From positions 1-64,000 of the forward strand of contig JAHHGS010000082.1 of assembly GCA_019359715.1 (NCBI GenBank): a stretch of 64,000 bases of DNA, written 5' to 3'. Of this stretch, positions 53,548 to 63,958 are shown piece by piece. Origin of the DNA: Aphanocapsa sp. GSE-SYN-MK-11-07L (GTDB lineage Bacteria; Cyanobacteriota; Cyanobacteriia; Thermosynechococcales; Thermosynechococcaceae). Made by a program: the position numbers and the translations under genes. Under the pieces are notes generated by a model, which was not told where the DNA came from, did no database searches, and saw nothing but the letters and a program-made list of their open reading frames with translations. How positions within the stretch are numbered: the first letter of the stretch is position 1; every line of letters starts with the position of its first letter.

Positions 53548-54765
53548 TCAAAAAGTATAGTGGGTTTGCCAGAACTTGTAAGCGGCGTAGGCAAGGGTCA
53601 TCACTCCCACTTGAATTGCTGACTCATCGACATCAAAATGAGGGTGATGCAGCGGATAGTTGGGTTTAGTGTGGTGCCCAACTCCCAGCCGAAACATCGC
53701 TCCCGGTGCATGGTTGAGGTAAAGTGAAAAGTCCTCTGCCCCCAAGGAAGGTTCCGTCAAAATTTGGACATGTTCGCGGCCAAGGGCTTCTTGACCGGCG
53801 ATCTCAATCAACTGCGATAGTTCTGGCGCGTTTTGGACAGACGGCACGCCTCGCTGGTAGTTGACATGATAGCGAGCGCCGTAGGGCTGACAGGTTCCGG
53901 CCACGATCTGTTCAATCCACTCCGGCAGTTTGGCGCTGGTTTCAGGATGAAGCGATCGCACGGTGCCCCGCAGTTGCACCTGATCGGCAATCACATTCGC
54001 GGCTCGTCCGCCGGAAATTTGCCCGATCGTCAGCACAACTGGGCGGAGCGGGTTTTGGGTGCGGCTAATCGCCTGCTGAAGGTTGGTAATCACTTGAGCG
54101 GCAATCCAAATCGCATCGATCGCCTCGTGGGGGCGGGCCCCATGCCCCGACTCACCAATGATTGTGATTTCTAGGTCATCGGCGGCAGCAGTCAAAGCGC
54201 CATAGCGAACCGCGATCGACCCGGCCGGAATTGAAGGAAAAACGTGCAGAGACAGAATTGCGCTTACCCGCTCCATCACCCCATCATCGACCATCCACCG
54301 AGCCCCCTGGGCAATTTCCTCCGCCGGTTGAAATAGAAATCGGACATTGCCGGGTAACTCTTTGGCTAGGTCAGCCAAGATCATGGCCGTGCCCAACCCA
54401 ACTGTCGTGTGAACATCGTGCCCGCAGGCGTGCATCACTCCTGGCTGCTTAGAAGCAAATTCTAAGCCAGTTAATTCTTGAATCGGCAGCGCATCCATAT
54501 CGGTTCGGATTGCCAGCAGACGGGGATCACTGCCTTGCCCTGGCAATTCGCCAACCACGCCCAATTTTCCAACTTGCTGCTGCACCTGCAACCCTGAAGA
54601 TGATAAAACACCAGCTACATAGGCTGAAGTCTGCTGCTCCTGACCGCTCAATTCTGGATGACTGTGGAGATGACGACGAATTTCAATCAGTCGAGGCGTC
54701 AGGGTTTTCGTCAGGTGTTTAATCCGAGGCAGCATGCAGCAGTCAGAGTTCAATTTTCTTTCCAT
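53548..54765 (-). CDS. M20-family amidohydrolase
   Basis: Metallopeptidase of the M20D type (hippurate, N-acyl amino acid or indole-3-acetyl amide hydrolases). The 405 residues carry IRRHLHSHPELSGQE, RTDMDALPIQELTG, the metal site HACGHDVHTTVGLGTA, FQPAEEIAQGARWMVDDG and GESGHGARPHEAIDAI. Close to the C-terminus SLGAEDFSLYLNHAPG. A shorter start at Met11 (MLPRIKHL) is possible and would match some homologues. The physiological substrate is unknown. Confidence 0.9.
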   Translation of the reverse strand: MERKLNSDCCMLPRIKHLTKTLTPRLIEIRRHLHSHPELSGQEQQTSAYVAGVLSSSGLQVQQQVGKLGVVGELPGQGSDPRLLAIRTDMDALPIQELTGLEFASKQPGVMHACGHDVHTTVGLGTAMILADLAKELPGNVRFLFQPAEEIAQGARWMVDDGVMERVSAILSLHVFPSIPAGSIAVRYGALTAAADDLEITIIGESGHGARPHEAIDAIWIAAQVITNLQQAISRTQNPLRPVVLTIGQISGGRAANVIADQVQLRGTVRSLHPETSAKLPEWIEQIVAGTCQPYGARYHVNYQRGVPSVQNAPELSQLIEIAGQEALGREHVQILTEPSLGAEDFSLYLNHAPGAMFRLGVGHHTKPNYPLHHPHFDVDESAIQVGVMTLAYAAYKFWQTHYTF

Positions 54766-55014
54766 GGTAGAAGTTATTGGCGGTCTTAGCAGGGCGATCG
54801 CCGACTTTCAGTCCGGCACTTTGCGTCCAGCCTCAACGTCTCTTCCGAGTAAACCAACTTAGTTGATTTATGTTAAAGGGCTGAAACCTGCAACTAACAG
54901 CAGTTTTCCAAGAAAGTTGCTAAGCTGAGGTAACTAAACTTAAAAGCTTTTACTAAATTTTATCCAAAACCTTTTCGACCGCTGCTGGCAGAAAAATCCT
55001 AGGGCTACTTTTTT

Positions 55015-55533
55015 ATGCATTCTTCACTTAACCGAATTTCTATATTTGTTGACGGTAATAATATGTTTTACGCCCAGCAAAAAAACGGCTGGTTTTTTGA
55101 TCCAAAAAGAATTTTAAGTCACTTTATTCATGAGCCAACCGTCAGTTTGGTCAATGCTTTTTGGTACACCGGCTTGAAAGACCCGCAAGACCAACGCGGG
55201 TTTCGAGATGCTTTAATTAGCCTTGGCTACACTGTTCGAACCAAAATCTTAAAGGAATATTACGACGATAATTCGGGGCGACTGTCGCAGAAAGCTAATC
55301 TGGACATCGAAATTGTGGTTGATATGTTTAACACGGTTGAGCAGTACGATCGGGTGATTTTATTTAGTGGCGACGGTGACTTTGAGCGGGCGATTGAGAT
55401 GCTCCGATCTAAAAATACCCACATCACCGTCGTTTCCACTGAGGGCATGATTGCCAGAGAACTCCGAAACGTCACCGATCGCTACATCGACCTGAATGAG
55501 ATCCGCAACAAAATTGAAAAACAAGATTACTGA
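55015..55533 (+). CDS. LabA-like NYN-domain protein
   Basis: NYN (PIN-like) nuclease-fold protein; LabA in Synechococcus affects circadian output, and other members process RNA. The 172 residues have ISIFVDGNNMFYAQQ, FRDALISLGYTVRTK, KANLDIEIVVDMFN, VILFSGDGDFERAIEML and REL-type end. The acidic residues (VDGNN, ANLDIE, SGDGD) form the metal site. It stands directly upstream of the groESL leader, transcribed the same way. Confidence 0.88.
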   Translation: MHSSLNRISIFVDGNNMFYAQQKNGWFFDPKRILSHFIHEPTVSLVNAFWYTGLKDPQDQRGFRDALISLGYTVRTKILKEYYDDNSGRLSQKANLDIEIVVDMFNTVEQYDRVILFSGDGDFERAIEMLRSKNTHITVVSTEGMIARELRNVTDRYIDLNEIRNKIEKQDY

Positions 55534-55692
55534 GAGCTAAGGATTAAATCATTAGGGTTCAATCCACTCAGGTCTAAACCTCGGTTAAAGACTCTGATGT
55601 TGGCTACAGACAAGGGGGGAGGAGAGATCCCTCAAGTCAAGCCTATGAAGGGTTTGCCGGATTGAGTTCGGGAACCCGTACTGTAAATATCG

Positions 55693-55721
55693 TTGTAATT
55701 GGAGGCGTTTACCGATAAATT
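55693..55721 (+). promoter_or_regulatory. groESL promoter
   Basis: TTGTAA (55693-55698), a 17-bp spacer and TAAATT (55716-55721), near-consensus. The -10 region overlaps the CIRCE element, as expected for HrcA repression. Confidence 0.7.
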
Positions 55722-55746
55722 AGCACTCGTAAGCTGAGAGTGCTAA
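55720..55746 (+). promoter_or_regulatory. CIRCE operator
   Basis: TTAGCACTC-N9-GAGTGCTAA, an exact match to the consensus. HrcA binds it and represses groESL until heat or protein stress. It lies 92 bp before groES. Confidence 0.98.
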
Positions 55747-55837
55747 TTTTGTTTTCAGCCTTAAGCAAAAAGCAAGTTAGCGGTCTTAGCAATATTTTTC
55801 GATTATTCCAATCGATATTTAGTTTGGAGAACTTTGT

Positions 55838-56149
55838 ATGGCAGCCGTATCTTTGAGTGTTTCCACCGTTAAGCCCCTTGGCGATCGCGTATTTGTGAAA
55901 GTCAGCGCTTCCGAGGAGAAAACCGCCGGTGGACTCTACCTACCAGAATCTGCAAAGGAAAAGCCCCAGGTGGGCGAAATTGCCGCTGTCGGCCCTGGCA
56001 AGCGCAGCGATGATGGCGTCCGCCAAGAGCTAGACGTTAAGGTGGGCGACAAGGTTTTGTATTCCAAGTATGCCGGCACCGACATCAAGCTCGGCGACCA
56101 GGAATACATCCTGCTATCTGAGAAAGACATTCTGGCGATCGTTGACTAA
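55838..56149 (+). CDS. groES: Co-chaperonin GroES
   Basis: Ten-kDa lid of the GroEL chamber. The 103 residues have [20 protein letters not shown] with the mobile loop ([11 protein letters not shown]), then [11 protein letters not shown] and the end [16 protein letters not shown] lies 8 nt before the ATG. First gene of the CIRCE-controlled operon with groEL 135 bp downstream. Confidence 0.97.
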   Translation: MAAVSLSVSTVKPLGDRVFVKVSASEEKTAGGLYLPESAKEKPQVGEIAAVGPGKRSDDGVRQELDVKVGDKVLYSKYAGTDIKLGDQEYILLSEKDILAIVD

Positions 56150-56278
56150 GGCAATTCTCAACTGAAGCTTTGAAGTTCTGAATCAGTTTGGGGGTTAGTT
56201 CTCGCTGATTAGAATTGACTCAGTTTGGCTCGATCATTTTGCTTTCATCACTCAACACTTAGAACTCGAAATTACTGA

Positions 56279-57919
<1,641 letters not shown>

Positions 57920-57943
57920 TCCTTAGCCTAGTCAAGTAACATC

Positions 57944-57975
57944 AAAAGGGTGGTTCTCAGGAGCCACCCTTTTTT
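57944..57975 (+). terminator. groESL terminator
   Basis: AAAAGGGTGG pairs with CCACCCTTTTTT around a loop with further G-U/A pairing, and a T-run follows. Intrinsic terminator 25 bp after groEL. Confidence 0.88.
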
Positions 57976-58005
57976 GCGAAAAGCTGATAGAGGGACTGCA
58001 AGTCG

Positions 58006-58851
58006 ATGAGGATTGGGATTGTTGGACTGGGGTTGATCGGCGGCTCGCTCGGACTAGACCTGCGATCGCTTGGCCACGAAATTTTTGGCGTCAGCCGCCA
58101 ACCGAAAACCTGCGAGATTGCCCTCCAACGGGGCGTGGTCGATCAAGCCAGCGTTGACTTGCTGCTGTTAGCCAAAACAGAGGTGATTTTTGTCTGCACA
58201 CCGCTGGGAGCAATCCAATCCACGGTTGAGCAATTGGTGCCTTACCTGCAACCAGAGGTGGTTCTGACCGATGTCGGCTCTGTCAAAGCGGCGATCGCCC
58301 AGAAAATTCTTCCCTTCTGGGGCAACTTTGTGCCGGGACACCCGATGGCCGGCACTGCTGAAACAGGCATCGAGGCCGCCCAGTCGCGCCTGTTTGCTGG
58401 CAAGCCCTATGTGCTGACCCCCACAGACAAAACGCCTCCGGCCTCAGTTCAAGTTGTGGCTGACTTAGTCAAATCCTTAAGCGCCACCCTTTACCAGTGC
58501 TCACCAGCCGCCCACGATCGGGCAGTATCGTTAATTTCTCATTTGCCCGTCATGGTCAGCGCTAGCCTAATTGCCACCTGTCTCCAAGAGCCAGATCCAG
58601 AGACCCTTCTGCTGGCTCAACAGCTTGCCAGCTCTGGGTTTCGAGATACTAGCCGAGTCGGTGGCGGCAACCCGGAATTAGGGCGAATGATGGCTGAGTA
58701 TAATCAAGCCGAGGTGCTGCGATCGCTGCACGGCTATCGCCAAACCCTTGATCGGTTAATTGACTCGATTGAGACGCAAAACTGGTCAGCGATCGAGCAA
58801 ACTTTACGCCAAAATCAGCAGGCTCGACCTCAGTTTTTAAACCCAATGTAA
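58006..58851 (+). CDS. tyrA: Prephenate/arogenate dehydrogenase
   Basis: NAD(P)-linked enzyme for tyrosine synthesis; cyanobacterial TyrA usually uses arogenate. The 281 residues begin with the Rossmann motif MRIGIVGLGLIGGSLGLDL. Next are VFVCTPLGAIQSTVEQL, DVGSVKAAIAQKI, GHPMAGTAETGIEAAQSRL and SHLPVMVSASLIATCL with catalytic His. C-terminal GFRDTSRVGGGNPELG. No ACT or chorismate mutase domain. Confidence 0.93.
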   Translation: MRIGIVGLGLIGGSLGLDLRSLGHEIFGVSRQPKTCEIALQRGVVDQASVDLLLLAKTEVIFVCTPLGAIQSTVEQLVPYLQPEVVLTDVGSVKAAIAQKILPFWGNFVPGHPMAGTAETGIEAAQSRLFAGKPYVLTPTDKTPPASVQVVADLVKSLSATLYQCSPAAHDRAVSLISHLPVMVSASLIATCLQEPDPETLLLAQQLASSGFRDTSRVGGGNPELGRMMAEYNQAEVLRSLHGYRQTLDRLIDSIETQNWSAIEQTLRQNQQARPQFLNPM

Positions 58852-58963
58852 TGGAAATACCAAGAAACACCTGCACGATCGCTAGCCGTTCCATTGCCCA
58901 ATCAAACAGGGTCAGCGGCTAGACTGTTAAAAAAGCCTGGTTCCTGAATTGATCCGGAGAGCT

Positions 58964-59668
58964 ATGCAGACCCCTCGGCTTGATCAGCAACCCACAATCT
59001 TTGCGATTCCACCCTTGGAAAATGGCGATCGCCTCTCACGGGAAGAATTTGAGCGGCGTTATGCAGCCATGCCAGCAAGTTGTAAAGCGCAGTTGGTTGA
59101 AGGGATCGTCTACATGGCAGCAGCGCTCCGATTTCGCAGTCATGGCAAGCCTCACAGCCAATTAAACACTTGGCTAACGACTTATCAAGTTTTTACCTTA
59201 GGGGTTGAAATTGCCGATGCGGCAACCGTCAGGCTAGACGGAGACAACGAGCCGCAACCTGATGTTGTGCTCCTGATTGACCCAAAAGCAGGTGGACAGG
59301 TCAGCCTGAGTGATGACGACTATATTGAGGGAGCACCGGAATTATTGGCAGAGATTTCAGCTAGCAGCGTCTCAATTGATTCAATGCTCAAGAAGAGCGT
59401 CTACGAGCGGAAGGGCGTTCAAGAATATATTGTCTGGCGAGTGTTAGACCAAGCTCTGGATTGGTTTTGGCTAGAACACGACAAATACGTGAATTTGTTG
59501 CCAGACGCGGATGGGATTACTCGCAGTCGGCAATTTCCTGGATTGTGGCTGGATCGAGCAGCGCTTTTGGATGGCAATATGCAACAGGTTTTAGCGGTGC
59601 TGCAAGCGGGGTTGGCATCCTCAGAACATCAGGCATTTGGATCTTGCTTACAAGCGAAGCTGTCATGA
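58964..59668 (+). CDS. Uma2-family (DUF820) protein
   Basis: Restriction-endonuclease-fold family, very numerous in cyanobacteria; function unproven. The 234 residues from the ATG at 58964 (GGAG 7 nt before; a TTG start at 58949 is less likely) hold LSREEFERRYAAMPASCKAQ, EPQPDVVLLIDP and APELLAEISASSVSIDSMLK, with KKSVYERKGVQEYIVWRV after. The PD-(D/E)xK-like core is PD...AE-I-S...K. It ends 14 bp from the convergent spermidine synthase fusion. Confidence 0.85.
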   Translation: MQTPRLDQQPTIFAIPPLENGDRLSREEFERRYAAMPASCKAQLVEGIVYMAAALRFRSHGKPHSQLNTWLTTYQVFTLGVEIADAATVRLDGDNEPQPDVVLLIDPKAGGQVSLSDDDYIEGAPELLAEISASSVSIDSMLKKSVYERKGVQEYIVWRVLDQALDWFWLEHDKYVNLLPDADGITRSRQFPGLWLDRAALLDGNMQQVLAVLQAGLASSEHQAFGSCLQAKLS

Positions 59669-59682
59669 TTTACTCCTCATGG

Positions 59683-61917
59683 CTACGATCGAGATCGGTT
59701 CAGATAGTACTCCGATCGCGGAAACAAGTCAGTATTGATCGCCGGCGGCTGTCCATCTTGGGCATGGGAATAATAATGCACTGTCGCAGTTTTGATATCA
59801 GTCCGCATCGCTTCGACATTGACTCCTGCATTAGCCAGAAAATTCAATACTTCTGGTGCGTCTAACTTGGTCAGTAATCCAACGCGGTTGAACTCAATCC
59901 GATGATCGCTGCCCAATAAAAAACTGAGATGATCGCTCATATCCAATTGAGTGACGTAGGGAAACACATTCCGGTAGGTTTGCTCGGTTTCTGGGCCGAC
60001 ATTCCATTGGACAGACATGCCGCCGGGCTTTAAATGCGACTGCACGGCTTGAAAAAATTCCTGCGAGTACAGCATGCCTGCCCGCGATCGCCAAGGGTTA
60101 ATCGCGTCAGCCTCAATGATGTCAAACCGCTGATTCGCTAGCATTAATTCCCGGCGACCATCGCCAACCTTAAACTGAAAGCGAGGGTCTTGAAATAGGA
60201 AATGCAGCGGTTTTCCAACCTCGGTTTTGGCGTAGGTTCGCAGCACTGACAGTTCAGCCCCTAATAGCTCAACCACTCGCACCTGCTGAGTTAAGGGATG
60301 GGTGCCAATCGTGTGGGGAGTACCACCGGAACCCAAACCAATAATCATCACCTGGGCTGGCTGGGGATGCAGCAAAACTGGAATCATGCCCAGCAATGCA
60401 TGGACATGCATGTAGGGAAACTGGGCCTGGGCTTGCCCACTCGCCAGTAAGGTGCCTTGCCGATTCACTTCGGTAATTGCAGCCACCCCGGTCGAGTCTT
60501 CAGCCACAATTAAGTATTGTCCTGGTTTGATGCCATGCAGTCCTGCCCACAGCCGGAGGTTACTCGGAAAAAATAGGGCAATGCTCAGCAGCGCTAAAAC
60601 GGCTCCCACCTTGATCGATCGCCAATTGGCTTGGAGCAGTAAGACAAAGCCGAATCCAAATAGCGTCAGCAGCCGGACTGACCCAGCAGTCCCCAAGTGA
60701 TCCAGCAGCACTAACCCGGTTAAAAGACTGCCTGTCGTATTGCCAATGATGTTTGCAACTTGGATCAGACCCACCCGTGAGCCAATCCGCTGGCGATCGG
60801 TTTGGACAGCTTTTTGCACCAGCGGGAAATAAAAGCCCAACAGTAAATTGGGCGGCACGATCATCACCAGCGGCAGTATTCCGTACTTAAATACAATCGC
60901 AGCATCAATCCGAGCCGGGTCAATGTAGCCAATGTCTGCCCGCAGTTCTGGATGGGCTTGCCAGTAAAGGCTAATCAGCCAAATCGCGATCGCAGAGTAA
61001 GCAATCACCAGCCCTTGAATCCACAGAAACACCTGGCGCGGCTGACGAATGCCCCCAATTGCCCAAGCTCCCAGCAGGCTGCCCAAGCCATTACTGACCA
61101 AAATGAACGCCAACAGGTGAGCATAGGTATAGGCGATCGACTGGAGGGCAATATCCAAAACTCGAAACCAAACAATTTCGAGCGAAATTGCCACAAAGCC
61201 GGAGCAAAACACCAGCCAACACCAGGCTTTGAAACCATCGCTAGGCAAGGATGGCGGAGAGATCCCTACTTCAAAAGCGCGATCGGACTCAAATAAAGCA
61301 GCACTCGCCAGCGCCACCAGACCGACGACAATGCTCAACGCTGCTCCCAGATACAGCGTTTGTTCATACCCGAAGCTGCCGATCAGATACCAGCCAGAAA
61401 TTAAGGTTCCCAGCCCTGCTCCGAGCGTATTAACGCCGTAGAGTAAGCCAATCCGAACTGCGGCCTGGTTTGAATTTCGATTCACTGCCTTGGCCAGCAG
61501 CGGTAGCGATAGCCCCATCAATGTTGTTGGCACGAGTAAGCAAATAAAGACAATCAGCAGCAGCAACAGCAGGGAACTCGCCAAGGACAAAAGCTGGCGG
61601 AACAATAAGTCGTAGAACAAGAAGCGGCTGCAAATGGCAAAAGCTGCAATGGCCAAACTACAAATGCCAAAGGTCTGGACTGCCTGGCGACGACTCAGGC
61701 GATCGCTCAACCAGCCCCCAATCAAACTCCCCAGCCCCAGCCCTGCCAAGTAGGATGCAACCACAATGCTGACCGAGCGCACATCAGACCCAGAAAACAA
61801 GCCCAGCATCCGCTGCCAGACAACTTGATACAGGAGGGCTGTAAACCCTGAAACAAAGAAGCTAAATAGCAGGACTGGCAGGGCTGATTTAGCTGAAAAA
61901 CGCTTGCTTGAAAACAT
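59683..61917 (-). CDS. Fused MFS-like membrane / spermidine synthase-like protein
   Basis: 744 residues from the ATG at 61917, preferred over a TTG at 61935. The first 500 residues hold about 12-14 hydrophobic segments resembling a transporter (FFVSGFTALLYQVVWQRMLG; GLGLGSLIGGWLSDRLSRRQ). The last 240 residues are a spermidine synthase-like methyltransferase fold: VMIIGLGSGGTPHTIG, VRVVELLGAELSVL and FDIIEADAINPWRSRAGML. The aminopropyl-transfer pocket is not certain. Such fusions are frequent in bacteria; the substrate is unknown. Confidence 0.87.
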   Translation of the reverse strand: MFSSKRFSAKSALPVLLFSFFVSGFTALLYQVVWQRMLGLFSGSDVRSVSIVVASYLAGLGLGSLIGGWLSDRLSRRQAVQTFGICSLAIAAFAICSRFLFYDLLFRQLLSLASSLLLLLLIVFICLLVPTTLMGLSLPLLAKAVNRNSNQAAVRIGLLYGVNTLGAGLGTLISGWYLIGSFGYEQTLYLGAALSIVVGLVALASAALFESDRAFEVGISPPSLPSDGFKAWCWLVFCSGFVAISLEIVWFRVLDIALQSIAYTYAHLLAFILVSNGLGSLLGAWAIGGIRQPRQVFLWIQGLVIAYSAIAIWLISLYWQAHPELRADIGYIDPARIDAAIVFKYGILPLVMIVPPNLLLGFYFPLVQKAVQTDRQRIGSRVGLIQVANIIGNTTGSLLTGLVLLDHLGTAGSVRLLTLFGFGFVLLLQANWRSIKVGAVLALLSIALFFPSNLRLWAGLHGIKPGQYLIVAEDSTGVAAITEVNRQGTLLASGQAQAQFPYMHVHALLGMIPVLLHPQPAQVMIIGLGSGGTPHTIGTHPLTQQVRVVELLGAELSVLRTYAKTEVGKPLHFLFQDPRFQFKVGDGRRELMLANQRFDIIEADAINPWRSRAGMLYSQEFFQAVQSHLKPGGMSVQWNVGPETEQTYRNVFPYVTQLDMSDHLSFLLGSDHRIEFNRVGLLTKLDAPEVLNFLANAGVNVEAMRTDIKTATVHYYSHAQDGQPPAINTDLFPRSEYYLNRSRS

Positions 61918-61934
61918 CAAGATTCGTAGGAACA

Positions 61935-61973
61935 ATTTTAAGCAGCATTAGCAAAGCCGATGCTGCTTAAAAT
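61935..61973. terminator. 14-bp perfect hairpin between the NTF2-like and MFS/spermidine synthase genes
   Basis: ATTTTAAGCAGCAT pairs with ATGCTGCTTAAAAT around an 11-nt loop, just before the downstream start. On the minus strand it probably ends the NTF2-like gene. Confidence 0.72.
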
Positions 61974-62001
61974 CATTACAAATTTGAGGCGACTTGTTGA
62001 G

Positions 62002-62559
62002 CTATTTGACAGCCGGAGTCTCAGTGTCAATATATTCTCGCCAGCGACTAATGCGATCGCCTGCAAAATCAATCACAATTATGTCTTCGGCTCGATTAAT
62101 CCGGCCCGCTTTGTCCTGGTCTTGCCAATCCCACTCCACAGCAGCTTGGTTGCCATCAATGATCGTGCGGCGGATTTCAATCTTGACGCCAGCCGAACCA
62201 GCAGTAAAGTCAGCTAATGCTCTGCGGATCTCGGTTTGCCCAACCCATCGCCGACCGTGCACAATCATCTCACCATCGGGGACAAACAGGGCGGCCCAAG
62301 CATCGGCATCCCCGGCAACCCAAGCATTGCGAGCCGCTTGAATGATTTGCTGAATCTGGGTCGGTGCCATCAAACCAGAGTTTCCTTGAGTGACGAGATG
62401 AGTTTGTTTGCTGAGCACAGGCGGGAGGGGAAGGCTCGGCGATCGCACTGCCGCCGCCGAGACAATGGTGATCAGGCTGAACGCAAACACAATTCCCCCA
62501 GCGACAGCGCAAATCAAAATTCTTTCAAAGCAAGACCTCAACGTTAGATAGGATTTCAT
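62002..62559 (-). CDS. Exported SnoaL/NTF2-like protein
   Basis: 185 residues. A signal anchor (about 13-36) and a short linker precede a SnoaL/NTF2-like cone fold: IQQIIQAARNAWVAGDADAW, AALFVPDGEMIVHGRRWVG, RRALADFTAGSAGVKIEIR and AVEWDWQDQDKAG with DFAGDRISRWREYID. The family contains enzymes, transporters and unknowns; no catalytic residue can be named. It is followed by a hairpin. Confidence 0.82.
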   Translation of the reverse strand: MKSYLTLRSCFERILICAVAGGIVFAFSLITIVSAAAVRSPSLPLPPVLSKQTHLVTQGNSGLMAPTQIQQIIQAARNAWVAGDADAWAALFVPDGEMIVHGRRWVGQTEIRRALADFTAGSAGVKIEIRRTIIDGNQAAVEWDWQDQDKAGRINRAEDIIVIDFAGDRISRWREYIDTETPAVK

Positions 62560-62571
62560 GAAAGCTCAAAC

Positions 62572-62845
62572 TGACCTTCCCCCAAAAAAGTGGACAGGTA
62601 AGTTAAGCGGCGATCGGGTGATTGAGAGTGCTCCAATAATTCTCTTCAAATTGAACCGGGGAAAAGTACCCTATTGTCGAGTGTAATCGTTGTCGGTTAT
62701 GAAACCACCTCTGTGTGAATCGCAAACATGAGGCTAAGTCAGTGCGTAGATGCTCCGCCATCGACCACCCGACTACCCGCCGTGAGTATAGGTCAATAAT
62801 GACCGCTAAGTACAACCATCCTTCTTGATGCCCTATCTGTAGCGG
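62572..62845 (-). mobile_element. IS3-family insertion sequence remnant
   Basis: The frame 62603-62845 reads HQEGWLYLAVIIDLYSRRVV, then GWSMAEHLRTDLASCLRFTQ, and RWFHNRQRLHSTIGYFSPVQ. This joins the DDE region (with the second catalytic Asp, IDLYSRRVVGW) directly to the C-terminal end of an IS3-type OrfB: the Glu-bearing middle is deleted. TGACCTTCCCCC at 62572 and GTGGACAGGTAA look like one terminal end. The other end, OrfA and the first part of OrfB are absent. It lies 18 bp from the stop of the response regulator gene. Confidence 0.85.
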
Positions 62846-62863
62846 GCATTTATTGAATTTGTA

Positions 62864-63556
62864 TTAATTCGTTGGATGAATGCCTGCGGGATCAGAAATC
62901 AGAGCTTTCTGACGGGCCACAATTACTGCTTGGGTGCGATCGCGGACGGCCAGCTTTTGCAAAATCGCATGGACATGCACCCTGACCGTGCCAGAGGTAA
63001 TGTAGAGAATCTGGGCAATTTCTTGGTTATTTTTGCCCTCTGCAATCAGTTCTAAAATTTCATGTTCACGTTGAGTTAGCAAATGAGCAGATTTAGCAGA
63101 CTCAGACCTGTCTACGTCAGCAGCAGAAGTTTCTAAGGCTGTCCGAATCGCCTGAGTGGCAGTTTGATCCCACCAAGAGGCCCCAGCCGCCACCGATTTA
63201 AGGGCCAAAATTAAGGTTTCAGCCCCAATTCCCTTCAGGCAATAGCCCTGTGCGCCCACGGCAATTAAGCGGTCAATCAGGGCCTGCTGGGAATGCGAAG
63301 TTAACACCAAAACAGGCAGGCTAGGATGCTTCTGCTTGATCTGCCGACAGGCTTCAATTCCCCCCAACCCCGGTAGTCCGACATCCAGCAAGACAACATC
63401 AAACAGGTGGCGATCGACCAGTTCTACCGCTGTCTCACCATCTTCTGCTTCAGCCAGAATTTCTAAACCTGGTTCTTGTTGCAGTCGTACTTGTAGCCCC
63501 AGACGGAAGAGTTCATCGTCTTCAACCAGTAATAGCCTCAGTAAGCCAGTAGACAT
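62864..63556 (-). CDS. NarL/FixJ-type response regulator
   Basis: Two-component regulator of 230 residues. The receiver domain (about 5-122) has VEDDELFRLGL, the phosphoacceptor Asp58 in VVLLDVGLPGLG, VLVLTSHSQQ and the Lys in GYCLKGIG. A LuxR-type HTH (about 155-215) follows: LTQREHEILELIAEGKNNQE, then IAQILYITSGTVRVHVHAIL. AGCC before the ATG is weak. Its own 5' end (82 bp) is duplicated upstream. The partner kinase just upstream is broken, so it may now depend on another kinase. Confidence 0.93.
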   Translation of the reverse strand: MSTGLLRLLLVEDDELFRLGLQVRLQQEPGLEILAEAEDGETAVELVDRHLFDVVLLDVGLPGLGGIEACRQIKQKHPSLPVLVLTSHSQQALIDRLIAVGAQGYCLKGIGAETLILALKSVAAGASWWDQTATQAIRTALETSAADVDRSESAKSAHLLTQREHEILELIAEGKNNQEIAQILYITSGTVRVHVHAILQKLAVRDRTQAVIVARQKALISDPAGIHPTN

Positions 63557-63695
63557 TTCGGCTATCCTTGTTCAATTCTGCCCCAGCATCGGCCGGATGA
63601 TTTCTAGTTGTTGCTGCCATTCTTGCTCTGTTTTAGATTGTACCGCCGTGGGCTTCAATAATTTGGCGAGCTAAATACAGCCCCAATCCAGAACC
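63475..63695. repeat. Copy 1 of a 221-bp exact tandem duplication
   Basis: Starts inside the response regulator (codons 1-27) and runs through the spacer to the kinase 3' end. It is identical, base for base by eye, to 63696-63916. Flanking bases differ at both edges (T vs C on the left, C vs T on the right), which fixes the unit length. Confidence 0.95.
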
Positions 63696-63916
63696 CTTGT
63701 TGCAGTCGTACTTGTAGCCCCAGACGGAAGAGTTCATCGTCTTCAACCAGTAATAGCCTCAGTAAGCCAGTAGACATTTCGGCTATCCTTGTTCAATTCT
63801 GCCCCAGCATCGGCCGGATGATTTCTAGTTGTTGCTGCCATTCTTGCTCTGTTTTAGATTGTACCGCCGTGGGCTTCAATAATTTGGCGAGCTAAATACA
63901 GCCCCAATCCAGAACC
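63696..63916. repeat. Copy 2 of the 221-bp exact tandem duplication
   Basis: Perfect second copy. It carries a second start of the response regulator (ATG at 63777), 27 codons long, which then shifts into unrelated frame and stops. The leading edge joins GGTTCTGG of the kinase motif to the regulator codons. Confidence 0.95.
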
Positions 63917-63958
63917 TTTGACCTGGCGATCGCTATCTGCTTGATAAAACCTCTCAAG
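63854..63958 (-). pseudogene. Histidine kinase C-terminal fragment
   Basis: Minus-strand frame reads LERFYQADSDRQVKGSGLGL, then YLARQIIEAHGGTI and stop: the end of an HATPase domain with the G1/G2 motif GSGLGL. A stop (TAG) lies immediately upstream in frame, so the rest of the kinase is not attached. The end is also abrupt, since HK proteins normally go on for about 20 residues. A +1 frame after GGTI reads SKTEQEWQQQLEIIRPMLGQ, which may be the lost tail. Non-functional as it stands. Confidence 0.82.
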
